DNA from: an uncultured Flavobacteriaceae bacterium
GTDB taxonomy: Bacteria; Bacteroidota; Bacteroidia; Flavobacteriales; Flavobacteriaceae
Assembly: GCA_937901915.1 (NCBI GenBank)
Contig: CALGUD010000061.1
Coordinates: 1-5,700, forward strand
Length of the DNA: 5,700 nucleotides
Reading direction: 5' to 3'
Part shown: positions 1 through 5,700 of the stretch, piece by piece
Numbering within the stretch: position 1 is the first letter of the stretch
Layout of the letters: each line of letters starts with the position of its first letter
Position numbers and translations under genes: made by a program
The notes under the pieces: model-generated
What the model saw: the letters and a program-made list of their open reading frames with translations, nothing else
Databases searched by the model: none
What the model was told of the DNA's origin: nothing

Positions 1-1
1 C

Positions 2-511
2 GGAACTTACCAGTGTAGGTACATAGGTGGCAGTAAGGTTGACAGTAAACAAACGCACCTCTTCTTCTGCATTTGAATCATATCCAAACCCAATTTCATG
101 TCCGTTACCGAGTTTCCAGTCTTCTCCGGGAGCGGCTTGTTTTAGCACCCGGTTAAGGGGCGAAGCTTCAAACTCTTTTTTAGAAAATGGATTGGAAGTG
201 TTTTCATACTTTGGAGTAAGGTAAAATGTTGTTACATCACCTATCGGATCTATAAAAATGGCTCCGTTTTGGGTAGGTTCTGCATAAGGCAGGTATTCCA
301 GTTCTTGACGTCCATAATTATCATAAACTATAGGAGTTACAATGTCTTCACCTATACCATCATTATCTGCATCGCCACCACCTCTGATGGCAATACTTTG
401 TTTAGGCCGTCCTAAACCGTCAAAATAGGTAATACCTTCAATAACATCTTTATTGAATTGAATTTCTGAGCTACTAGTCATTGGGACTTGGTAAGAGCGG
501 GTATAGATATA
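2..511 (-). other. DUF6443 domain, N-terminal portion
   Basis: From residue 662 (YIYTRSYQVPM) the protein changes to the conserved DUF6443 pattern: an acidic stretch leading to GITYFDGLGRPKQ (688-699), then a variable DADNDGIGED loop, VYDNYGRQELEYLPY (723-737), a TFYLTPKYE segment and ASPLNRVLKQAAPGEDW (777-793), followed by the start of the next strand-rich part. The FDGLGR and YDNYGR strings are YD-like units, so the domain is effectively the first turn of the YD body. It is cut by the left edge at residue 831. Confidence 0.88.
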
Positions 512-2494
512 GTTCTCATTGCTAAAATTAGTGGCCTGGTAAGGTGTGTCCAGGCATCCGCTAAGAGGCCCGTTTACTGCAGGGCATTGATCCGTGTTAT
601 TGCTTACATAGCCTGATGGCTGTACACTCCGGTACACTGTATCGTTTGGATCCCCAAAACCGTCCCCGTCATCATCTTTATAAAAATATTGAGGGGGTAT
701 ATTTGTAATTAAATTTGTACTGTCATCATAATCAGTATTGTTACTAACGTATCCCGATGGTTGGCTACAGGCTTGCTGTGTTATTTCGGAATCTCCATAA
801 CCATCTCCATCGGTATCTGCATACCAGGTGGGCGGGGTTGTTGTGGTTATCTTTACACTTGTGCTGTATGTGGTTTGTGAACAGGAAACTACCTGCCTTC
901 GGTACCAACGGGTTGCCGTTACTGTACCCGGTGCATACGTGCTGCTTGTAGCCCCACTGATATTTGTCCAGCTGCTGTTATCGGATGATTGTTGCCATTG
1001 ATAGCTATAATTTCCATCACCTCCTGTTGGAGAAGTGGCATTGCCTAAAGTTCCCCCGTTACTGCCTGAACATATGGTCTTGGTCCCGTTAATTGCTCCC
1101 GGGATCAGGTTATCCCGTACAGTTACTTTTATATTAGATGTATATAGTGTTTGTCCACAGGAAGAAACTGCTCTTCGGTACCATCTGTCGGATGTAAGTG
1201 CACCGGGGTCATACGTTGTAGCAGTAGCCCCACTAATATTGGACCAGCTACTTCCGTTACTGGATATCTGCCATTGATAACTGTAGCTTGAATCTCCACC
1301 ACTGGCAGAACTACTATTACCAAGTGCAGCCGGATTTCCATTATAACATACAGTTTGCGCCCCTGTAATGTTTCCTGCGTTTAATGTCGGATGAACAGTT
1401 ATTTTTACACTCGATGTGTATTTAGTTTCCGCGCAGGAAACCACTCTTCTGCGGTACCAGCGGGTAGCGATTAAAGTGCCGGGGGAATAGGTACTGCCTG
1501 TGGCCCCTGAAATATTGCTCCAGGTACTGTTATTGGATGATACCTGCCATTGGTAGGCATAGCTGCCGTCACCGGCCGAAGGGGAGGTGGTATTGCCCAG
1601 TGTACCCGCACTGCTATTATAACAGATGGTTTTAGCGCCATTGATTGCCCCCGGGTTTAATATTTGATATACAGTAGCAGTAACAGCTACCCGGCCGGGT
1701 GACACACAGCCCGTACTGCTGTTATAACTGGCAGCGTAATATGTGGTTGTGGAACTTATACTTGGTGTCGTATAGCTGGTACCTGTGTGTAATAAAGTCC
1801 CCCCGGATGAGGCGCTGTACCAACGGATACTGTTCGCATTATTTCCTGGCGTGGCCAATAGGTAGGCCGTTCCTGCCCCGCCACAACGATAATTATCCTG
1901 TCCAGTGGGTGTTGAAGGGACCTGGTTTACCGTATAGGCCACCGAGCTTGAGGACGTACTCCACGTACCAGTGCTGTTCCGTGCCCGTAGGTACTGCGTT
2001 CCGCTGCTGGTCTTGGTAATGGTGCTACTGGAGTTTGATGTACTTGTGCCCGAGGCACTGCTCTGCCAATAGTACGTGATGCCCGTTGGCGGGGCCGACC
2101 TGGCCAGGACCGTACTGCCACAGCCGGTGCTCTGGATCGTGGGGGCAGGGGGCGTGCCCGGGGTCGTGGGGTTTATGGTCACATTTTTACTAAGATAATA
2201 TGTATTGTACATATTATCAGTGATGACGGCACCCAGGGTGCCGGAAGTTGCGACGGTCCACACTACACTCACATAAGAATCAGACTGACTGCCCATGATG
2301 TTGCCACCGTAATAGACCTGCCAGTTAATCGAGTTATAGGACGCTCCCGAGATATAGTATTGATACGTTTGTCCCTGATTGGCCGGCGATGGCCCGTTTA
2401 TGGTATATTGGGCATAGGAGCTCATGGATGATATGAATACGATAAGAACAGTGGTAAATAAGGTTCTTGGAAGGTTTGTTATAGATATGCTCAT
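2..2494 (-). CDS. Large secreted Ig-repeat/DUF6443 protein, N-terminal part; 3' end beyond the window
   Basis: An open frame of 831 codons starts at ATG 2494 and runs off the left edge without a stop. I translated it line by line and found no frameshift. Residues 1-28 form a signal peptide (hydrophobic core 12-23, cleavage likely after SYA28 before Q29). Next come a PKD-like domain (about 30-108), a Pro/Thr linker, two different Ig-like domains (about 117-189 and 193-275, the second with Cys near both ends), three tandem 92-residue Ig-like repeats (279-554), two DxDGDGxGD calcium-binding units (557-647), and the start of a DUF6443 domain (from about 662) with ITYFDGLGRPKQ, IVYDNYGRQELEYLPYAEP and ASPLNRVLKQAAPGEDW. 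In Bacteroidota, DUF6443 normally precedes a long YD-repeat body, so the missing part probably resembles the gene at 3008-5700. Role inferred: exported, surface-exposed adhesive or polymorphic protein; substrate unknown. It starts 10 bp after the small lipocalin-like gene, so it is probably the third gene of one operon. Confidence 0.93.
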   Translation of the reverse strand, partial: MSISITNLPRTLFTTVLIVFISSMSSYAQYTINGPSPANQGQTYQYYISGASYNSINWQVYYGGNIMGSQSDSYVSVVWTVATSGTLGAVITDNMYNTYYLSKNVTINPTTPGTPPAPTIQSTGCGSTVLARSAPPTGITYYWQSSASGTSTSNSSSTITKTSSGTQYLRARNSTGTWSTSSSSVAYTVNQVPSTPTGQDNYRCGGAGTAYLLATPGNNANSIRWYSASSGGTLLHTGTSYTTPSISSTTTYYAASYNSSTGCVSPGRVAVTATVYQILNPGAINGAKTICYNSSAGTLGNTTSPSAGDGSYAYQWQVSSNNSTWSNISGATGSTYSPGTLIATRWYRRRVVSCAETKYTSSVKITVHPTLNAGNITGAQTVCYNGNPAALGNSSSASGGDSSYSYQWQISSNGSSWSNISGATATTYDPGALTSDRWYRRAVSSCGQTLYTSNIKVTVRDNLIPGAINGTKTICSGSNGGTLGNATSPTGGDGNYSYQWQQSSDNSSWTNISGATSSTYAPGTVTATRWYRRQVVSCSQTTYSTSVKITTTTPPTWYADTDGDGYGDSEITQQACSQPSGYVSNNTDYDDSTNLITNIPPQYFYKDDDGDGFGDPNDTVYRSVQPSGYVSNNTDQCPAVNGPLSGCLDTPYQATNFSNENYIYTRSYQVPMTSSSEIQFNKDVIEGITYFDGLGRPKQSIAIRGGGDADNDGIGEDIVTPIVYDNYGRQELEYLPYAEPTQNGAIFIDPIGDVTTFYLTPKYENTSNPFSKKEFEASPLNRVLKQAAPGEDWKLGNGHEIGFGYDSNAEEEVRLFTVNLTATYVPTLVSS
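554..826 (-). repeat. Two Asp-rich, thrombospondin type 3-like calcium-binding repeats
   Basis: Two units with a 47-codon (141-bp) period follow the Ig repeats. Each opens with an aromatic residue and then a calcium-binding loop, DTDGDGYGD (817-791) or DDDGDGFGD (676-650), and each ends with the identical 11-residue string QPSGYVSNNTD (763-731 and 622-590). Such acidic loops are known to bind calcium and stiffen linkers in secreted proteins; calcium binding here is inferred from the motif. The segment closes with a Cys-containing DQCPAVNGPLSGC stretch and links the Ig region to DUF6443. Confidence 0.88.
833..1660 (-). repeat. Three tandem 276-bp Ig-like repeats within the large gene
   Basis: Three consecutive in-frame units of exactly 92 codons lie at 1660-1385, 1384-1109 and 1108-833. 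Each has the order L.PG.I.G..T(I/V)C, GD.SY.YQWQ.SS, SW.NISGAT..TY.PG, RWYRR.V.SC, then Y(T/S)(S/T).(V/I)K(I/V)T. One Cys near the start and one near the end of each unit probably form an intradomain disulphide, and the invariant YQWQ tryptophan would be the core Trp. Units 1 and 3 are about 70% identical by eye (roughly 63 of 89 aligned positions), while the middle unit is more diverged. This fits Ig-like domains of Bacteroidota surface proteins and suggests stepwise duplication. Confidence 0.9.
2194..2218. repeat. Perfect 11-bp inverted repeat with 3-base loop
   Basis: The arms 2194-2204 and 2208-2218 are exact reverse complements around a 3-base loop. The element sits inside the large gene, about 275 bp after its start, where it encodes part of DNMYNTYYL at the end of the PKD-like domain. 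It lies in a short AT-rich island between GC-rich stretches. No T-run follows on either strand, so it is not a standard intrinsic terminator. It may be chance, a recombination site remnant or an mRNA hairpin. Confidence 0.6.
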
Positions 2495-2504
2495 CTCTGT
2501 GGCT

Positions 2505-2954
2505 TTAGTTTTTTATGAAATACAGTTCCTTGACGAACAGCTGCGAGTCCCCGGAGTCCTCCATCGCAAGGACCAGGCCCCTATCGGTGAGCACCCTGAC
2601 CCTATGGGGGTAATGGTGCCCGTTGGGGTCCGTCAGAACGAGCATGCCGCTGATGTGATCCAGCAACCACCGGCCGCCGACCTCACGGCCATCGGGGAAG
2701 AGCATCCTAAAGCCCCCATCGGCACCGAACACCATGATCCGGCCCCTATAGCTGTTCTCGATGCCCGCACGCTGCGCCTGGGGGATCGAATCCATCGCCG
2801 CCCGCATCCGGGACTCCATTTTCGAAAACGTCGAGCTGTAGTCCAACGTCCACGACCCGATAAGGGCCTCGGAAGGGCCCGATTGCGCCACCGCAAGGTG
2901 AACGGTAAAAATCCATGTAAGCAGTACCAACAGTCTGTAGCTCTGTGTTCCCAT
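2505..2954 (-). CDS. Small secreted protein, lipocalin-like
   Basis: This 149-residue protein has a clear export signal: a hydrophobic stretch (residues 8-22) ending in AVA before Q24, so signal peptidase I cleavage after A23 is likely. The mature part opens with LIGSWTLDY (31-39). Its G-S-W resembles the GxW motif near the N-terminus of lipocalins and lipocalin-like domains. A probable helix follows (about 44-68), then alternating short strands rich in Gly, Asp and aromatic residues (about 71-148), as expected for a small beta-barrel. There are no cysteines and no lipobox, so it is probably soluble after export. I chose the ATG at 2954 because the signal peptide starts there; an in-frame TTG at 2984 would add ten polar residues and spoil it. 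The gene lies 53 bp after one giant YD gene and 10 bp before the next, so co-transcription is likely. It is about 61% GC, far above the YD gene upstream. Ligand and role are unknown; partner or accessory protein of the YD proteins is only a guess from position. Confidence 0.85.
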   Translation of the reverse strand: MGTQSYRLLVLLTWIFTVHLAVAQSGPSEALIGSWTLDYSSTFSKMESRMRAAMDSIPQAQRAGIENSYRGRIMVFGADGGFRMLFPDGREVGGRWLLDHISGMLVLTDPNGHHYPHRVRVLTDRGLVLAMEDSGDSQLFVKELYFIKN

Positions 2955-3007
2955 ATCTGTAATTTCTTTAATATCTTTATTCAATGTTCTTGATCGTTAG
3001 ATTCTGG
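2955..3007 (-). other. Short gap between the YD gene and the small gene; no terminator seen
   Basis: These 53 bases separate the TAG of the YD gene from the ATG at 2954. They are A-rich towards the start codon, as is usual upstream of Bacteroidota starts. I see no hairpin plus T-run, and no convincing TTG...TAnnTTTG promoter pair on the minus strand. Read-through from the upstream gene is the simplest reading. Confidence 0.5.
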
Positions 3008-5700
3008 CTATAGCCCCTTGTAATGGTACTTGTTCTCCGACAGTATCTTGCCGTCGGCGTCCCGGACGAACTCCAGCCGGTTGAAGTCATCATATTCATA
3101 GTACGCGGTTTGCCCTTTGGGATATGTAACGCTGGTAACCCCTATTAATGGATCATAGGTGTATGTGGTAATCATAGCTTCAGGAAAACCATCCCGGAGA
3201 TTGGCTAAAGCCGTACGGAGATTATTTTCTGTAGCTGGACTTACATCGCTGTTTGATGCTGTTTTGGCTGCATTGATCAAATTTAGTTGTGTTGGGGTAA
3301 TCCCTGTAGAATTCTTATTTTCTATTTTAGCAATGGGGTGTTGGTCGTTATAGCCCCAAACGTAATATATATGGCTTCCGTCTACTTTACTTACTTCTAA
3401 AGGATTCCCTTTTGCATCATACTCATGAAATTTTATACGGTCTTCTAACATTCCTGAACCTTTGGCTGTTTGAATATATTTGGGTAGGGTAAGTCCACTC
3501 AATGTATCAAAGGCCAAGGCCGTCCTTTGCCTTGAGAGTAATGTTGAACCTTTATAAGATTCTACCTGTACGGGTTGAGAAGTCTTGAAATCACCTGGGT
3601 CTCCATTATCTTTTACCCGCTTTAATTTATCTATTGCGTTGTATTCATCTGTAGTTAGTAATTCCCCTAAATCATCTAAATTAACATCATCAGTTACATC
3701 ATTAGGATAATAATTCTTTGTTTTTAATGTGCTGCCCTTACTATCTATAGTTGTAATTTCTGAAGGTAACAGGTTTTCAGTATTGTATTGGTAATTAGTA
3801 GTAGTTTCAACATACCCATCATTAGGATTATATGTTCTTTGTATTTGGGTTATTAAAGGCTCCCACCTGGAGAATATAGGATAATAATGGAACCTCCCAC
3901 TACCATAAACCGATCCACCACCACATGGGTCTGGTACGTGGCCGTCTTGATATATTGCTTTAACAATCGTTTCATCCAATATGTTATAACCGTAAATTTC
4001 TTCACTTAACTTCTTATTTTGGTTATTATACGAGGCTTTATGTTTTAATTTACCGTCAAAAACAATGGAAACCGAATTCGGCACACCCGGTGGTGTTTGG
4101 CTATGGGTATAAGCAATGTTTGTATGATTTTCGTAGGTATATATATTTTTTCCGTTCTCACCGCTCTCACCAATATTTTCGATTACTTTATCATATCCGA
4201 TATGGCTGTTTTGGTACATACTAAGACTGTAAGCTGCTGAAGATGAAAACCTAATGGAAGTCATTCCCCCTGATGGCCCTATGGGGACCATATTCCAATA
4301 CCGTACAGGGACTTTTAATTTACCATATGTCCTGTTTTTCAGGACACCATTTTCTGTTACTGTATAACCATACTCATACGTTTTTACAATATCCGGACTG
4401 GTACTGCCATCAGAATGAGTTATTTTTTTTATTCTTAAGCCTCCGGTATATTTTTTATTGATCTCTTTTCTCAGTTTACACCTGAAAGTTATAATAGCCG
4501 TTTTGTTTTCATCAGTTTCCGGCATGGTGATACTTAAATTTACGGGACCATGGAAATTATCCGGCAGGCTGGTATCTGTATATGAAAGGCTTTGGCCATT
4601 GGAATACTGATCAAAGTAATACCTTTGTGTATAATCCGGGCTGCTGATATCAAACCACATATTGCTGGTCAGTGTAATTCCATTAGGATTGGATCCGTTC
4701 GGGTAAACTACAAGTTCTACGCTTGCATCATGAACACTCATAACATCATTATCAAAATTAAACGGAAAACCTGTACTGTACCAATAGGTATCCGGTGCAC
4801 CGCTTACAGCTGTTTTCTTAACGTGTTCAGAATAATCAATGTATGCAACTTCTCCCGATAAATTGGCGGCATATTCATTGGCTTCGAATTCAAAACTGGT
4901 TTTCCCGCCAGTAGGATATATAATTTCACTAAGGATATTGGCCCCCACCTTAGTTGGGTTGGTTTCCCTGTTACTTCCCAAATAGTGGCAATATTTTTCA
5001 GTTGTTGAAAGGGGGTTTGGGGAATAGCACAAGTTAGAAGAGAAAGTATAAAAAGGAAGGTTTCCTTCAAAAGTAGGGATTAAACTACTATTACCATGCC
5101 CATTGAAATAGCCCCAATGATCCATACTAAAAGAGTCTTTGTTAGGAAGGTTTACTGAGGAGTAATTAAAAGAATGTTCTTTTGAAATGACACCATTTTT
5201 CTCAATTACTTTTTCCAGTTTTAACCTTTTTTTGTAATAGCTATATGCTGTATTGTCTAAAAACTGTGAGTCAAAATAGCCCCTTACATTGTTGTTAGAA
5301 TCAAAATAGCTGGTTATGAATTCAAACTCTTTAACCTGGTTATTATTCGAATCAAATATTTTTATTGATTTTAATCTTTCGCTGTTATCCAAATCTTCCC
5401 TTAGAATATTATCTCTTATAAGTTCTACATGCCCATTGTCAAAATCAATCCGTTTTAAATAAACCTTTTTAAATTTTATTGAGGAAATAGGATTAGGATC
5501 TGCATGCATAGGGGATGTGAGATAATTTCCATTGACTGTTGCTGTTTCCGAATACGAATGTTGCCAGCTATAATCTGTATCTTCATCATAAACAAAATTC
5601 ATCTCCCTTTTAGTAGGCGAAATAATTTTGGTTACATACCAGGCCCCGTTTAATTCTTTACCATAAAAAGTAACGGTGGTTTCTTTCTTTTCAAAAAAAT
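3008..5700 (-). CDS. YD-repeat (RHS-like) secreted protein, C-terminal part; 5' end beyond the window
   Basis: This is the C-terminal 896 residues of a large Bacteroidota YD/RHS-like protein, ending in TAG. The frame stays open to the right edge: 32 more in-frame codons precede the ATG at 5602, which is therefore internal. Numbering from the first visible residue, family-typical blocks are DHWGYFNG (193-200), a beta-rich, Asn/Ser/Tyr-rich insert (about 275-410), GGLRIKKI (419-426), a W-E-P-L plus TTNYQYN block (about 612-640), the YD unit FHEYDAKGNPLEV (about 757-769), WGYNDQHPIAKIEN (781-794) and the closing TYTYDPLIGVTS...YYEYDDFNRL block (about 845-875). YD repeats in related proteins form beta-strand shells outside the cytoplasm. 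The real function here is unknown. No toxin domain, transmembrane segment or type IX sorting domain follows the last YD unit; the protein stops 21 residues later. An N-terminus with signal peptide, Ig-like modules and DUF6443, as in the gene at 2494, is likely but not visible. The last ~28 codons switch to GC-rich codon use. Confidence 0.93.
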   Translation of the reverse strand, partial: FFEKKETTVTFYGKELNGAWYVTKIISPTKREMNFVYDEDTDYSWQHSYSETATVNGNYLTSPMHADPNPISSIKFKKVYLKRIDFDNGHVELIRDNILREDLDNSERLKSIKIFDSNNNQVKEFEFITSYFDSNNNVRGYFDSQFLDNTAYSYYKKRLKLEKVIEKNGVISKEHSFNYSSVNLPNKDSFSMDHWGYFNGHGNSSLIPTFEGNLPFYTFSSNLCYSPNPLSTTEKYCHYLGSNRETNPTKVGANILSEIIYPTGGKTSFEFEANEYAANLSGEVAYIDYSEHVKKTAVSGAPDTYWYSTGFPFNFDNDVMSVHDASVELVVYPNGSNPNGITLTSNMWFDISSPDYTQRYYFDQYSNGQSLSYTDTSLPDNFHGPVNLSITMPETDENKTAIITFRCKLRKEINKKYTGGLRIKKITHSDGSTSPDIVKTYEYGYTVTENGVLKNRTYGKLKVPVRYWNMVPIGPSGGMTSIRFSSSAAYSLSMYQNSHIGYDKVIENIGESGENGKNIYTYENHTNIAYTHSQTPPGVPNSVSIVFDGKLKHKASYNNQNKKLSEEIYGYNILDETIVKAIYQDGHVPDPCGGGSVYGSGRFHYYPIFSRWEPLITQIQRTYNPNDGYVETTTNYQYNTENLLPSEITTIDSKGSTLKTKNYYPNDVTDDVNLDDLGELLTTDEYNAIDKLKRVKDNGDPGDFKTSQPVQVESYKGSTLLSRQRTALAFDTLSGLTLPKYIQTAKGSGMLEDRIKFHEYDAKGNPLEVSKVDGSHIYYVWGYNDQHPIAKIENKNSTGITPTQLNLINAAKTASNSDVSPATENNLRTALANLRDGFPEAMITTYTYDPLIGVTSVTYPKGQTAYYEYDDFNRLEFVRDADGKILSENKYHYKGL

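Larger units (their letters stand above)
1980..3090. other. GC-rich block crossing three genes
   Basis: Counting by 60-base lines, 2521-2940 is about 61% GC, 2041-2160 is 63-73% and 3001-3120 is 50-53%, while lines sampled in the upstream gene body are 25-45% (for example 3661-3720 and 5161-5280 at 25-28%). The block is interrupted by AT-rich sequence at 2401-2520, which covers the start and signal peptide of the large gene, and at 2161-2220. Codon choice follows composition: the tail of the upstream gene uses gac, gcc, ggc, aag, ctg and cgg where its body uses gat, aaa and gaa. Confidence 0.6.

Noticed and set aside
833..1660. Repeat array resembling CRISPR
   Set aside because: The units are 276 bp, diverged and in frame, encode Ig-like domains, and have no short identical repeats with unique spacers.
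1035..2121. Several open frames of 64-106 codons opposite or out of frame with the Ig region
   Set aside because: They are shadows of the repetitive, stop-poor Ig coding sequence; the 2494-2 frame explains the whole region with coherent domains.
2955..2984. TTG at 2984 as the start of the small secreted protein
   Set aside because: It would add ten mostly polar or charged residues before the signal peptide. The ATG at 2954 places the signal peptide at the N-terminus with normal length.
2424..2993. Long plus-strand open frame (189 codons) opposite the small gene
   Set aside because: It lies antisense to the GC-rich small gene, where stops are rare by composition. Its translation is rich in Pro, Arg, His and Ala with no domain or signal, whereas the minus-strand product has a clean signal peptide and lipocalin-like pattern.
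2495..3007. Independent promoters or terminators between the three genes
   Set aside because: No hairpin plus T-run and no convincing Bacteroidota promoter pair could be found in the 53-bp and 10-bp gaps.
3008..3100. RHS toxin tip or contact-dependent toxin cassette at the end of the YD gene
   Set aside because: The frame ends 21 residues after the last YD block, and the next gene encodes an exported protein with no toxin motif.

Overview
The window looks like Bacteroidota DNA, most probably a flavobacterium. This rests on the protein families seen (a secreted Ig/DUF6443/YD-repeat protein, Asp-rich DxDGDGxGD calcium-binding repeats, a 'DHWGYFNG' YD-family protein), on A-rich sequence before starts in place of Shine-Dalgarno motifs, and on a moderately AT-rich background. 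The species cannot be named from the sequence.

All convincing genes lie on the minus strand and read right to left. (1) From beyond the right edge down to 3008 runs the C-terminal 896 residues of a large YD/RHS-like protein. Its frame stays open to the right edge, so the Met codon at 5602 is internal and not a start. (2) After a 53-bp gap comes a small secreted protein of 149 residues (2954-2505) that looks lipocalin-like. (3) Ten bases further on, at 2494, begins a second giant gene that runs off the left edge with 831 codons visible. It has a signal peptide, a PKD/Ig-like N-terminus, three 92-residue tandem Ig-like repeats, two Asp-rich calcium-binding repeats and the start of a DUF6443 domain.

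The two large genes look like the tail and the head of the same kind of protein. Proteins of this kind usually run signal peptide, adhesive Ig-like modules, DUF6443, then a long YD-repeat body ending shortly after a 'TYTYDP.(I/V)GVTS' block. The window is therefore best read as a junction inside a tandem array of large secreted RHS-like genes, with a small exported protein between two copies. Tight spacing and the lack of a recognisable terminator suggest one transcription unit. The visible C-terminus of the upstream protein carries no toxin domain, no RHS core boundary motif and no obvious type IX secretion sorting domain.

Base composition is strikingly mosaic. The body of the upstream gene is about 25-45% GC per 60-base line, the small gene is about 61% GC, and parts of the head of the second large gene reach 63-73%. 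The switch begins inside the last ~28 codons of the upstream gene, so the GC-rich block crosses gene boundaries. That fits exchange of a tail/small-gene/head module between array members, though this remains an inference.
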